NCBI RefSeq assembly: GCF_902497555.1
Contig: NZ_CABVGP010000001.1
Coordinates: forward strand, 1,302,001 to 1,366,000
Direction: 5' to 3'
DNA from: Amycolatopsis camponoti
GTDB taxonomy: Bacteria > Actinomycetota > Actinomycetes > Mycobacteriales > Pseudonocardiaceae
Length of the DNA stretch: 64,000 nt
Program-made: the position numbers and the translations under genes
The notes under the pieces: model-generated
What the model was told of the DNA's origin: nothing
The model's database searches: none
The model's input: the letters and a program-made list of their open reading frames with translations, nothing else
Shown here: piece by piece, positions 50,393 to 58,409 of the stretch
How the letters are laid out: the number at the start of each line of letters is the position of its first letter
Numbering within the stretch: the stretch's first letter is position 1

Positions 50393-51005
50393 CGCCGTCG
50401 TCGACGTGCAAGGCCAGCGTCCGACGCCAGTACTCGGTGACCGAGTGCCGCAACCGTTCTGTGTCGACGGCTTCCGCGTCGAGAAGTCGTTGCAGCCCGA
50501 TCCCGCGGAGTTGCCCGACGACGGCGACCGCGACCTCGCCGGCTTCGACGTCGGGCCGGATGGTGCCGTCGTCGATCCCCGCGGTGACGTCTTCGCGCAG
50601 GTCGGCGCGAAACGCCTCGTCCCGCTCGCGGAAGATCGGGGCCAGTTCCGACGCGGTGGCCGCCTCGGCCCACAGCAGCAGGAACGCCCGGTTCAGCACG
50701 CCCACCCCGCCGAGCGCTCCGACGTACCCCTCGATCAGCCGCAGGAGACGGTCCAGACCGGGTGACAGGTCACCGAGGCCGGGCACGAATCCGGTCTGCG
50801 TCGCGCGCGCCAGGCGTTCGAGGAGTACCTGCTTCGACCCGAAGTGATGAGTGACCAGGCCACGGCTGTACCCGGCGCGTTCACCGACGCGCGCCAGCGT
50901 CAGCGAGCGGACGCCCTGTTCGACGACGAGTTCGGCGGCGGCGCCCAGCAACGCGGCTTCGGCCTGGTCGCGGCGCTCCTGCTGGGTGCGACGGGTAGTG
51001 GTCAT
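50337..51005 (-). CDS. TetR family regulator of the adjacent DUF1330 gene
   Basis: The 222-aa protein has a TetR helix-turn-helix (LTLARVGERAGYSRGLVTHH, then FGSKQVLLERLAR) and a helical C-terminal domain. The ATG at 51005 is used. It is divergent from the DUF1330 gene, with an inverted repeat between. Its C-terminal 56 bp overlap the end of the LuxR gene. Confidence 0.86.
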   Translation of the reverse strand: MTTTRRTQQERRDQAEAALLGAAAELVVEQGVRSLTLARVGERAGYSRGLVTHHFGSKQVLLERLARATQTGFVPGLGDLSPGLDRLLRLIEGYVGALGGVGVLNRAFLLLWAEAATASELAPIFRERDEAFRADLREDVTAGIDDGTIRPDVEAGEVAVAVVGQLRGIGLQRLLDAEAVDTERLRHSVTEYWRRTLALHVDDGVTAQPPRRPQRRAADAAS

Positions 51006-51020
51006 GGGGAGGATCCTACA

Positions 51021-51050
51021 ACATACTTGCCAGCCGACCAACAAGTGTGT
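51021..51050. promoter_or_regulatory. Probable TetR operator
   Basis: ACATACTTG (51021-51029) and CAAGTGTGT (51042-51050) form a 9-bp inverted repeat with one mismatch and a 12-base spacer, between the divergent TetR and DUF1330 genes. Confidence 0.55.
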
Positions 51051-51084
51051 CAGTCTGGCCGTGTTGCGCGAACGGAGGATTTCG

Positions 51085-51459
51085 ATGATCGAGATTGACG
51101 AGCACGCGGTGGATGCCTTGCTGACCGAGGATCCGGGCGGTCCCGTGGTGATGCTGAACCTGCTGCGGTTCCGCCCGGACGGTGGTCGCGAGAGCTACCA
51201 GCGCTACGCCGAGGCACTCGGCCCGGCGGTCAACGCGCGATACGGCGTGCGGGTGGAGTACCTCGGCGACGCCGGGCGCGCCCTGGTCGCCGAGGACGGC
51301 CAGGCTTGGGACATGGTGGTCTTGGTCCGCTACCCGAGCCGGCAGGCGTTCGCCGACATGATCGGTGACCCGGAATACCAGGCGGTGTCCCATTTCCGCA
51401 GTGAGGCGTTGGTGGAGTCGGTCCTGCAGCCGACCACGCCGGTCGCCTTGCCGGCCTGA
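51085..51459 (+). CDS. DUF1330 domain-containing protein
   Basis: This 124-aa dimeric alpha-beta barrel-type protein shows VVMLNLLRFRPDGGRESYQR, then RYPSRQAFADMIGDPEYQAV, typical of DUF1330. The ATG at 51085 follows CGGAGG at six bases. It lies under the divergent TetR. The role is unknown; relatives are small monooxygenase-like folds. Confidence 0.84.
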   Translation: MIEIDEHAVDALLTEDPGGPVVMLNLLRFRPDGGRESYQRYAEALGPAVNARYGVRVEYLGDAGRALVAEDGQAWDMVVLVRYPSRQAFADMIGDPEYQAVSHFRSEALVESVLQPTTPVALPA

Positions 51460-51498
51460 CGTCGTCCTCCGCATCGTTGCCCGGACCCAGGAACGAGA

Positions 51499-51828
51499 AT
51501 GCTCCCTCCATCCCCGGCCGCCGCGCTGTACCCGCGGGCACGGCTCACCCCGGAAGCGGCAGAACTCCCCATGGCCCCTCGCACAAGGGAAATCCCCGGC
51601 GGCGGCCGCTGGCACCACTTCGCCACCGGTGACCGGGTGCTCGTGTTCGACGAGCCGGACCCGGCGACCGGATGGTCGGCCGTCCGCCGCGGCACGGTGA
51701 CGGGAGCCGGCCCCGAAAGCATCGAGGTGGACTTCGGCGCGGCCGGCCAGGCGGCGTTCACGACGGCCGACCGGATCCGGATCAGTCACGTGGCCGGGTC
51801 CTGTCGCTGCGTGGTGGCCCTTCCGTGA
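51499..51828 (+). CDS. Hypothetical protein (up to 109 aa) with SH3-like beta segment
   Basis: The C-terminal two thirds (WHHFATGDRVLVFDEPDPAT ... GTVTGAGPESIEVDF) look like a small beta-barrel with VLVF/GTV strands. The ATG at 51499 follows AGGAACGAG; an internal ATG at 51571 (MAPRTREIP) may be the true start. No known family; it ends 10 bp before a strong terminator. Confidence 0.5.
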   Translation: MLPPSPAAALYPRARLTPEAAELPMAPRTREIPGGGRWHHFATGDRVLVFDEPDPATGWSAVRRGTVTGAGPESIEVDFGAAGQAAFTTADRIRISHVAGSCRCVVALP

Positions 51829-51838
51829 CGTCGGCCTG

Positions 51839-51866
51839 GGCCCCGCTCGCCGTCGCGAGCGGGGCC
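51839..51866. terminator. Bidirectional hairpin terminator
   Basis: Perfect 12-bp arms (GGCCCCGCTCGC and GCGAGCGGGGCC) close over a 4-base loop, between the converging genes at 51499 and 51880. Confidence 0.85.
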
Positions 51867-51879
51867 ACGAGGTTCTCCC

Positions 51880-52410
51880 TCAGGAACCCGGCGGAGTCCA
51901 GTCCGCGGGAAGGCCGGACTGGGCCAGGACCGCGGCGAGGTTGTAGTAGTCCGTGTCGGTGGCGATCAGGCTGTGGCGCAGCTTCAGGATGGCCGTCGCC
52001 GGGACCGAGAACGGCCGGGGAGCGCCGGTGATCTGTCCGGAGTAGACCGCCTGGATCGCGACGTCGTCGCCGTCGCGGAAGGCGTTGACCAGGCGCAGCT
52101 GGACGCCGGGGATGAACTGGTCGGTGCGGCGTTTCCAGTCCGCGACCCCGGTCCGCCCGTGCCAGACGACGCCGACGGCGTTGTCGGTGTAGGTCGCGTC
52201 GGTCGTGAAGAGCCGGGCCAGCCGGTCGGGGTTCGGCGAGTTCCAGCCGGCGATCCAGTCCCGGGCGACGCGGGGGACCGATGTTCGGCTGCCGGTCGAT
52301 TGTCCGATGTGGACTGTAGTCTCCGGTTGTGCGTGGGCGATCGTGCCCGCCGTGGTGGCGGCGAGGGCGAGCGTGAGGGCGGGGACGGCGAGGCGCAGGG
52401 AGCGGTTCAT
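51880..52410 (-). CDS. Secreted SnoaL/NTF2-like protein
   Basis: The 176-aa protein has a signal peptide (MNRSLRLAVPALTLALAATT, cleaved near IAHA-Q) and an NTF2/SnoaL-like fold (DWIAGWNSPNPDRLARLFTT; YTDNAVGVVWHGRTGVADWK). Catalytic residues are not obvious. It is the last of four minus-strand genes with quinone oxidoreductase, TetR and a membrane protein (gaps of 8, 48 and 35 bp), probably co-transcribed. Confidence 0.8.
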   Translation of the reverse strand: MNRSLRLAVPALTLALAATTAGTIAHAQPETTVHIGQSTGSRTSVPRVARDWIAGWNSPNPDRLARLFTTDATYTDNAVGVVWHGRTGVADWKRRTDQFIPGVQLRLVNAFRDGDDVAIQAVYSGQITGAPRPFSVPATAILKLRHSLIATDTDYYNLAAVLAQSGLPADWTPPGS

Positions 52411-52445
52411 CGGAAGGGACCTTTCTCGGTGGGAGGATGGGGGGA

Positions 52446-53042
52446 TCAACGGAGGCCGGCGAGGCGGCCGCGTTCGAAGTGGGCCGCGACGGCGTAGCCG
52501 CCACCGCCGGCGACGGCGAGAACCCAGAACACGCCCGGAGTGCCGAAGAAGAGCGCGGCCGCGGAGACCAGGGCGAGCCACGTGCCGAGGCAGTAGTGCA
52601 GCACGTTGCGGCGCACGGCCCCTTCGCCCAGGTACAGCAGGCCGACGACGAGCCCGGAACCGGCCGGCCACAGCACGGTCGCCAGCTCCGGATTGCCCGA
52701 AGTGGACGTCAACGCGGTGATGGCGAGGAACAACGCGGCGAACCCGCCGGCCCAGGAAAGGCCGAGCAGCTTGCCGGCGAGGAGCTCGGGCTTTCCGGCG
52801 CCGCGTCGGGAACGAGCGACGGCGAGGACGCTGAACAAGGTGCCGGCGGCGAGGCCGAGGGCGAGCACCGTCGTCGGCAGCCAGGAGGGCAGGCCGGCGC
52901 CGCTTCGGTCGAGGGCGGAAGCGCCGTGCCCGAGCACGTACGCGAGGCCGAAGCTGAGGTAGGCGGCACGGCTGTCGACGACGCCGATCCGGCGGTCGGG
53001 AGCGGTGGCGGGGGCCGGGGCGGTGAGGACGGCGGTGGTCAT
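52446..53042 (-). CDS. Six-helix integral membrane protein, unknown function
   Basis: The 198-aa protein has about six TM helices (for example YLSFGLAYVLGHGASALD, LPTTVLALGLAAGTLFSVLA, WPAGSGLVVGLLYLGEGAV). No family motif is recognised. It follows the TetR gene by 48 bp and precedes the SnoaL-like gene, apparently in one operon. Confidence 0.72.
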   Translation of the reverse strand: MTTAVLTAPAPATAPDRRIGVVDSRAAYLSFGLAYVLGHGASALDRSGAGLPSWLPTTVLALGLAAGTLFSVLAVARSRRGAGKPELLAGKLLGLSWAGGFAALFLAITALTSTSGNPELATVLWPAGSGLVVGLLYLGEGAVRRNVLHYCLGTWLALVSAAALFFGTPGVFWVLAVAGGGGYAVAAHFERGRLAGLR

Positions 53043-53090
53043 GGCTGATACCTCCGAGACAGGTGGGTGCGCGAGGCGAAGCCGGCTTGC

Positions 53091-53708
53091 TCAGTCGACG
53101 AGGTGGGCCAGCGGGACGACGAGCCGCCGGGTGAGGTCGGCGGGCCACGGGAAGATCCGGGCGGTGGCGCGCTGGTGGGCGAGCCCGTGCAGGCCCAGCC
53201 ACAGCGCGATCGCGTCGGCGGCCGGGTCGGTGCTGGTGCAGTCGCCGGTCGCGACGCAGGCGGTCAGGCCGTCCACCACCACGGCCATGGCGTCCGCGCC
53301 GAGACCGGACAGGTCTTCGGCGGTGACTTCGCCGCCGGTGACGACCGGGTTCCAGAGCCCGCCGAACATCGTGCGGTACCGCTCGGGGTGGTCGTGGGCG
53401 AAGGTGACGTAGGCCTGGCAGATGGCGAGCAGCTGCCGCCGTGGGCCGGGTCCGGTCTCGTCGGCGGCGGCCCGCAGCCGGGCGGTGAGCTCGGCGAAGG
53501 CCTCCCGCACGAGGGCGAGCATGATCGCCTGCGGGCCGCGGAAGTGGTGGTAGATCGAGGGAGTCGCGACGCCGGCCCGGCGGGCGACGGCGCGGAGCGT
53601 GACGGCTCGTTCGTCACCGCCGGCGTCGAGCAGGGCGGTTGCCGCGGCGAGGATCTCGGCGCGGAGCCGGCCGCCGTGCCCGCGGGGGTTCGGCGTGCGG
53701 GTCGTCAT
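53091..53708 (-). CDS. TetR family regulator encoded inside its operon
   Basis: The 205-aa protein has the TetR helix-turn-helix (VTLRAVARRAGVATPSIYHH, then FRGPQAIMLAL) and a WHG-type C-terminal domain (HPERYRTMFGGLWNPVVTGG; ALWLGLHGLAHQRATARIFP). It starts 8 bp after the quinone oxidoreductase stop and is a clear paralogue of the divergent TetR at 54856. The two may bind the same tandem operators. Confidence 0.86.
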   Translation of the reverse strand: MTTRTPNPRGHGGRLRAEILAAATALLDAGGDERAVTLRAVARRAGVATPSIYHHFRGPQAIMLALVREAFAELTARLRAAADETGPGPRRQLLAICQAYVTFAHDHPERYRTMFGGLWNPVVTGGEVTAEDLSGLGADAMAVVVDGLTACVATGDCTSTDPAADAIALWLGLHGLAHQRATARIFPWPADLTRRLVVPLAHLVD

Positions 53709-53716
53709 GGCCGCGC

Positions 53717-54748
53717 TTACGGGACGATGACGACTTTGCCGGCGACCGTGCGCGACTCGGCGAGCGCCAGCGCCGCACCGGCGTCGGCCAGCGGGAACCG
53801 TGCGGCGATCTGCGGGACCAGGACGCCGTCGGCGAGGAGCCGCAGCACCTGCGTGAGGTCGTCGGCGAGCCGGGTGCGGAAGGTGGCGAGGCGGCGGCGA
53901 CCGGCCCAGAAGTTGTAGAAGTGCGCGCCCTTGCCGTTGGGCAGGAAGTTCCATGCGAGCAGCCGGCCGAACGACTTCAGCACCGGCAGGCGGGAGCTGC
54001 CCTCGTCGTCCTTGGTGGCCGCGGTTCCGTAGGACACCAGGGTTCCGCCGCGACGCAGCAGCCGCCACGACTCGGTCAGCCCGGCGCCGCCGACGTGGTC
54101 GAACACCGCGTCCACGCCGTCCGGCGCGAGCTCGCGGATGCGCTCGTACATCTTCGGGTCGCGGTAGTCGACCGGGGTGGCGCCCCAGGCGCGCACGGCG
54201 TCGTGGTGGCGGGTCGAGGCGGTGCCGATGACCTTGATGCCGGCGTGGCGGGCCAGCTGCACGAGCGTGGAGCCGACGCCGCCGTTGGCGCCCAGCACGA
54301 CGATCGTCGAGCCGGCCCGCACCTTGGCCGTGCGGTGCAGCATCTGCCAGGCGGTGATGCCGTTGACCAGCACGGTCTCGGCCGCGGCGGCGTCGACGCC
54401 GTCGGGCACGGGCACCAGGTCCGCGGCGTCGACGAGCAGGGAGCTGGCCCAGCCGCCGATCTTGGTGACCGCGGCGAACCGGCGGCCGATCATGGCCCGG
54501 TCGACGTCCGGGCCGGTGGCGGTCACCGTGCCGACCACGTCGTAGCCGGGGACGAAGGGGAACGGGGGCTGGTCGTAGTACTTGCCGCGGCGCATCTGCT
54601 GTTCGGCGAAGGAGACGCCGGTCGCCTCCATTTCCAGGATGACCTGGCCGGCGGCGGGGGCCGCGAGGGCGGTGGTGCCGACCTGCAGACCGTCCGTCCC
54701 GACCTTGCCCGGCAGGACGATCGTGGTGGCGGTGATGGTGTCGATCAT
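53717..54748 (-). CDS. Quinone oxidoreductase-like MDR protein
   Basis: The 343-aa zinc-free MDR protein shows EATGVSFAEQQMRRGKYYDQ, FVPGYDVVGTV and the NADPH motif IVVLGANGGVGSTLVQLARH. Zinc-ligand residues are absent. The ATG at 54748 follows CGGAG. It is the first gene of a four-gene minus-strand operon whose divergent spacer carries two TTACGG-type palindromes. Confidence 0.88.
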   Translation of the reverse strand: MIDTITATTIVLPGKVGTDGLQVGTTALAAPAAGQVILEMEATGVSFAEQQMRRGKYYDQPPFPFVPGYDVVGTVTATGPDVDRAMIGRRFAAVTKIGGWASSLLVDAADLVPVPDGVDAAAAETVLVNGITAWQMLHRTAKVRAGSTIVVLGANGGVGSTLVQLARHAGIKVIGTASTRHHDAVRAWGATPVDYRDPKMYERIRELAPDGVDAVFDHVGGAGLTESWRLLRRGGTLVSYGTAATKDDEGSSRLPVLKSFGRLLAWNFLPNGKGAHFYNFWAGRRRLATFRTRLADDLTQVLRLLADGVLVPQIAARFPLADAGAALALAESRTVAGKVVIVP

Positions 54749-54774
54749 GGCTGGCTCCGTTTCGGCTGGGCTGA

Positions 54775-54800
54775 TTACGGTCGTAACCTTACGGCCGTAA
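54775..54800. promoter_or_regulatory. Two tandem 12-bp TetR operator palindromes
   Basis: TTACGGTCGTAA (54775-54786, one asymmetric pair at the centre) and TTACGGCCGTAA (54789-54800, perfect) are separated by two bases, giving a 14-bp period. They lie between the divergent quinone oxidoreductase and TetR genes. Confidence 0.75.
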
Positions 54801-54855
54801 CTCTGGTGCGCGCAAGAGCTAACGCCGATAAGTTTTCAGGTGTAAGGTGACGCCC

Positions 54856-55488
54856 ATGGCCGACACCCCGAGCGCCGCCACGCGCACCCGCAACCGGCGC
54901 GGAGAAGGCGGCCGCCTGCGTGAGGACATCGTCGACGCGGCGGTCGAACTGCTCGACGAGACCGGCGACGAAAGCGCCGTCACGCTGCGGTCCGTCGCCC
55001 GCCGCGTCGGGATCGCGGCCCCGTCGATCTACCGGCACTTCCCGGACCAGCCTGCCATCATGCTGGCCGTCGTCCAGCAGGCGTTCGACGAGCTGGAAGC
55101 GCGATTGCGGGCCGCGCTCGACACGGCGAAAGACCCCCGGCCCCGGCTGTTCGCGGTGTGCAACGCCTATCTCGGCTTCGCACAGCACCGCCCGGGCCGC
55201 TACCGGACCATGTTCGGTGGCCTGTGGATGCCCGACCTCGCCCAGGGATCACTGACCGAAAGCGACATGCTCGCACTGGGCCAGGGGTGCCTGGAACTGA
55301 TCACCGGCGCGCTGGCCGACTGCGTGGCGGCGGGAGAGGCGACGAGCACCGACCCCTCGGCCGACGCGATCGCGTTGTGGCTGGGGATCCACGGTCTCGC
55401 TCACCAGCGCGCGGCGACCGTCGCGTTTCCGTGGCCGCCGGACATCGCCGAACGGATCATCACCGCGCTCGCTCATCTACGCACCTGA
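54856..55488 (+). CDS. TetR family regulator, divergent from quinone oxidoreductase operon
   Basis: The 210-aa protein has the TetR helix-turn-helix (VTLRSVARRVGIAAPSIYRH, then FPDQPAIMLAV) and a WHG-type C-terminal domain (RPGRYRTMFGGLWMPDLAQG; ALWLGIHGLAHQRAATVAFP). ATG 54856 is chosen because AAGGTGA lies five bases upstream; GTG 54847 is the longer option. It is closely related to the TetR at 53091 across its length. Confidence 0.86.
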   Translation: MADTPSAATRTRNRRGEGGRLREDIVDAAVELLDETGDESAVTLRSVARRVGIAAPSIYRHFPDQPAIMLAVVQQAFDELEARLRAALDTAKDPRPRLFAVCNAYLGFAQHRPGRYRTMFGGLWMPDLAQGSLTESDMLALGQGCLELITGALADCVAAGEATSTDPSADAIALWLGIHGLAHQRAATVAFPWPPDIAERIITALAHLRT

Positions 55489-55490
55489 GG

Positions 55491-55521
55491 TCGCCGGGGC
55501 GGCGACACACCGCCCCGGCGA
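55491..55521. terminator. Hairpin terminator between TetR and DUF305 genes
   Basis: Perfect 12-bp arms (TCGCCGGGGCGG, CCGCCCCGGCGA) flank a 7-base loop between the converging genes, 2 bp after the TetR stop. Confidence 0.82.
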
Positions 55522-55529
55522 GCCCATGA

Positions 55530-56144
55530 TCAGCTCTGGGTGAGCAATCCCCGCATCTCGGTGATCTCCGCCTGCTGGGCGTCGATGATCTTCTGGGCCA
55601 GCGCCTTCGCGTCGGCGTTGCTGCCCTTCGAGAGCTCGGTCTCGGCCATGTCGACCGCGCCCTGGTGGTGCTTGATCATCATGTCCAGCCACATCTTGTC
55701 GAACTCCGCGCCCTTGGCGGCTTCGAGCTTCTTCATGTCCTCTTCGGACATCATCCCAGGCATCGATCCGCTCATCCCCGGCATCGACTCGTGGGTCATG
55801 CCGGGCATGCCCGACATGCCCGCGCCCCAGCTGGTCAGCCAGCTCTGCATCTGCTGGATTTCCGGGTCCTGCGCCTTCGCGATGCGGCTCGCGAGGTCGA
55901 CCACCTTCGGGTCGGTGCTCCGCGACGGGACCAGCTTCGCCATGTCCAGCGCCTGGCTGTGGTGCGGGACCATCTGCTGGGCGAAGGTCACGTCGTCGGC
56001 GTTGTGGTCGGCGGCCGCCGGCGCGGAGGAAGACGGCGCCGACGGGCCGTGGTCCATTCCGGACATGGAGTCGTTGCCGCTGCAGGCGCCGAGGAGCAGG
56101 GCGGAGACGACGGCGATGCCGCCGATGATGACGGTTTTGCGCAT
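55530..56144 (-). CDS. DUF305 family lipoprotein
   Basis: The 204-aa protein has a lipoprotein signal peptide with lipobox (SALLLGAC at residues 15-22) and two DUF305 halves (DVTFAQQMVPHHSQALDMAK; FDKMWLDMMIKHHQGAVDMA). HH motifs and a Met/Gly-rich linker (MSGMPGMTHESMPGMSGSMP) suggest copper or other soft-metal binding on the outer face of the membrane; this is inference. The ATG at 56144 follows AAGGA. It lies 60 bp after the DUF6153 gene. Confidence 0.88.
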   Translation of the reverse strand: MRKTVIIGGIAVVSALLLGACSGNDSMSGMDHGPSAPSSSAPAAADHNADDVTFAQQMVPHHSQALDMAKLVPSRSTDPKVVDLASRIAKAQDPEIQQMQSWLTSWGAGMSGMPGMTHESMPGMSGSMPGMMSEEDMKKLEAAKGAEFDKMWLDMMIKHHQGAVDMAETELSKGSNADAKALAQKIIDAQQAEITEMRGLLTQS

Positions 56145-56204
56145 GACAAATCCTTCTCTGTGGTGCGTGGGTGAATTCGACGGACCGTTAAGGGGCCGGG
56201 TCGA

Positions 56205-56624
56205 TCACGTGCGCAAGACGCAGAGGGACGTCAGGATTTCGCGGCCGCCTCGGTCGGGTGGACGTCCGCGGCGTGGCGAGCCGCGAAGGCCGGCGAAACG
56301 GGGGAAGGTCGTGGTCAGCCACGAAATCCCCAGGAACCCGACCAGCGCGAGCAGGAGAGCCCCGGCCGCGAACAGCACGGCCAGGCAGAGGTGGAGCAGG
56401 TCGTGCAGGCCGTTCGGCATGCCCGGATGGTGCTCACCGGATGCCCCGTCCGGGGCGGAGCCGGTCATGTCCGGCTCGAAGCCGGGTGCGACGTGCGCGA
56501 CGGCGGTCGATGCCGCGTCGCCCATGCGGTGGGACAGGCTCACGTGGTGCATCGCGATGACGCCCATGGCGACGGCGCACAGCAGGATGACCTGCTGCAC
56601 CTTGCCGAGCCGGGTCGCCGTCAC
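56205..56624 (-). CDS. DUF6153-like membrane protein
   Basis: The 139-aa protein has an N-terminal TM helix (VILLCAVAMGVIAMHHVSLS), a His/Met-rich extracytoplasmic loop (SGEHHPGMPNGLHDLLHLCL) and a second TM helix (LAVLFAAGALLLALVGFLGI). This layout fits DUF6153. The GTG start at 56624 is used. It precedes the DUF305 lipoprotein on the same strand, a pairing I regard as metal-related. Confidence 0.72.
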   Translation of the reverse strand: MTATRLGKVQQVILLCAVAMGVIAMHHVSLSHRMGDAASTAVAHVAPGFEPDMTGSAPDGASGEHHPGMPNGLHDLLHLCLAVLFAAGALLLALVGFLGISWLTTTFPRFAGLRGSPRRGRPPDRGGREILTSLCVLRT

Positions 56625-56726
56625 TGTTTCACCGTAGCAATCGAAGTCGGGGCCGCGCCGTCCAGCGGTCCTGCCGGGGATTTGCTTGCTACACGGACAG
56701 AAACGCGAGCCGGTTCGAGCTACCGC

Positions 56727-57638
56727 TCAGCGATGCTTCGCCGTGGCATCGCCGCCGAGCTGCCACATTTCGTAATTGCCGCATTCCGCGGTGATCTCGG
56801 CCGCCGCCTGAGCCGCGGCGACGAAGTCGTCGACCACCGGGGTGAGATGTGCGGCCGCCACGGCGAGGCACACCTGGTCCGGCGCCAGATCCGGGACGGG
56901 CACGTAGACGACCTCCGGATGCGTGTAGAAAACGGTCGCCGAGCGCGCCAGGAACGAGATGCCCCGGCCGGAGGCGACGTGCTCGAGCGTTTCGTCCACG
57001 CCGCGAACCAGGTATCCGGCGTTGAGGTGCGGGCGCCGGGTGGGCTGCGTGCTCGCGTCGGCGTGCCAGAGCAGCGGCTCGCCGGCCAGGTCGGCCTCGG
57101 TGACTTCTTCCTTGCCGGCCAGGCGATGCCCGGCGGGCAGGACCGCCACCCGCGGCTCGGTGTAGAGCGGAACGACCCGCAGGCCGGTCTCGTCGATGGG
57201 CAGCCGCACATAGCCGACGTCGAGGCGGCCGTCGAGCAGCATCGCGGCTTGCTCGTCGGCCTCGATGCGTTGCACGTCGACCCGCACATCCGGGTGCCGG
57301 ACGGCGAACTGCTGGATCGCCGGGGCGACCGCGATGCCCGCCCGGAAGCCGACCATCATCCGCTGGTCGCCCCGCGCGGCCGCGGTCACCCGGCGGCGGG
57401 CCGCGTCGGCGGAGGCCAGCAACGGGGCGGCGTCGGTCAGCAGTTGCGCGCCGGCGCCGGTCAGCGTCACCCCGTGGCTGTCCCTGGTGAACAGCGCCGT
57501 GCCGAGATCCTGTTCGAGCGCGCGGATCTGCCGGCTCAGCACCGGCTGCGCGATGTGCAGCTGTTCGGCGGCGCGGCCGAAGTGCAGCGTGCCGGCCACC
57601 GCGACGAAGTAGCGCAGCTTGCGCAGGTCCAGATCCAT
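56727..57638 (-). CDS. LysR family transcriptional regulator
   Basis: The 303-aa protein has the LysR helix-turn-helix (LHFGRAAEQLHIAQPVLSRQ, then IRALEQDLG, about residues 18-46) and an effector domain (MMVGFRAGIAVAPAIQQFAV). The ATG at 57638 follows GGGGAGG. It is divergent from the NADP-reductase-like gene at 57777, its likely target. Confidence 0.9.
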   Translation of the reverse strand: MDLDLRKLRYFVAVAGTLHFGRAAEQLHIAQPVLSRQIRALEQDLGTALFTRDSHGVTLTGAGAQLLTDAAPLLASADAARRRVTAAARGDQRMMVGFRAGIAVAPAIQQFAVRHPDVRVDVQRIEADEQAAMLLDGRLDVGYVRLPIDETGLRVVPLYTEPRVAVLPAGHRLAGKEEVTEADLAGEPLLWHADASTQPTRRPHLNAGYLVRGVDETLEHVASGRGISFLARSATVFYTHPEVVYVPVPDLAPDQVCLAVAAAHLTPVVDDFVAAAQAAAEITAECGNYEMWQLGGDATAKHR

Positions 57639-57776
57639 CAAGGGCCTCCCCGGGTCCGGCGATGCCACCAGGGTATCGCCGCGGCCGAAAGAGGTCTTGG
57701 ACATCAACTCGGACCGGCGGCAACCATGGATGTCGGGCGCCCCGCAGACACTTCCGACTCCAGAAAGCAGCACACC

Positions 57777-58397
57777 ATGAGCACCATCAGCATCATCGGC
57801 CTCGGGGGCATGGCCCGCGCCATCGCCACCCGCGCGGTCGAGGGCGGCCACACCGTCGAGGTCATCGGCCGCGACGCGGCCAAGGCCAAGGACCTGGCCG
57901 CCGAGCTGGGCGGCAGCGCGACGGCCGGAACGTTCGGCGCCGCCCCGGCCGGCGACATCGTGGTCTCCGCAGTGCCTTATTCCAGCGCCGCGCAGGTCCT
58001 CGCCCAGTTCGGCGACGCGCTGGCCGGCAAGATCGTCATCGACATCTCCAACACCTTCAACGCCGACGCCACCGGGGTCGTCACCCCCGCCGGCACCTCC
58101 GGTGCACAGGAGATCGCCAAGACCCTTCCGGCGAGCGCGCACGTCGTGAAGGCGTTCAACACCGTCTTCGGCCACGTTCTGGCCCAGGGCGGCCGGTTGG
58201 ACGTGCTCATCGCCGGCGACGACATGGACGCCAAGACACGTGTGTCGGCCTTCATCGAGAGCCTCGGGCTGCGTCCGCTGGATGCCGGCGATCTCGCGGC
58301 GGCGCGGTGGCTGGAGGCGGTGGGTCCGCTGCTGATGGGCCTGGCGAACCACGGCGCGGGGTTCGACATCAGCCTCGGCGTCACCATCAAGGATTGA
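57777..58397 (+). CDS. NADPH-dependent F420 reductase-like (F420_oxidored fold) protein
   Basis: The 206-aa Rossmann protein begins MSTISIIGLGGMARAIATRA (GxGxxx nucleotide site) and contains GKIVIDISNTFN and HVVKAFNTVFG, as in the NAD(P)-binding/F420 oxidoreductase family. F420 use is not shown. It is divergent from the LysR gene and followed 12 bp later by the frameshifted SDR gene. A clear paralogue lies at 62706. Confidence 0.84.
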   Translation: MSTISIIGLGGMARAIATRAVEGGHTVEVIGRDAAKAKDLAAELGGSATAGTFGAAPAGDIVVSAVPYSSAAQVLAQFGDALAGKIVIDISNTFNADATGVVTPAGTSGAQEIAKTLPASAHVVKAFNTVFGHVLAQGGRLDVLIAGDDMDAKTRVSAFIESLGLRPLDAGDLAAARWLEAVGPLLMGLANHGAGFDISLGVTIKD

Positions 58398-58409
58398 GCG
58401 GGAAACATC

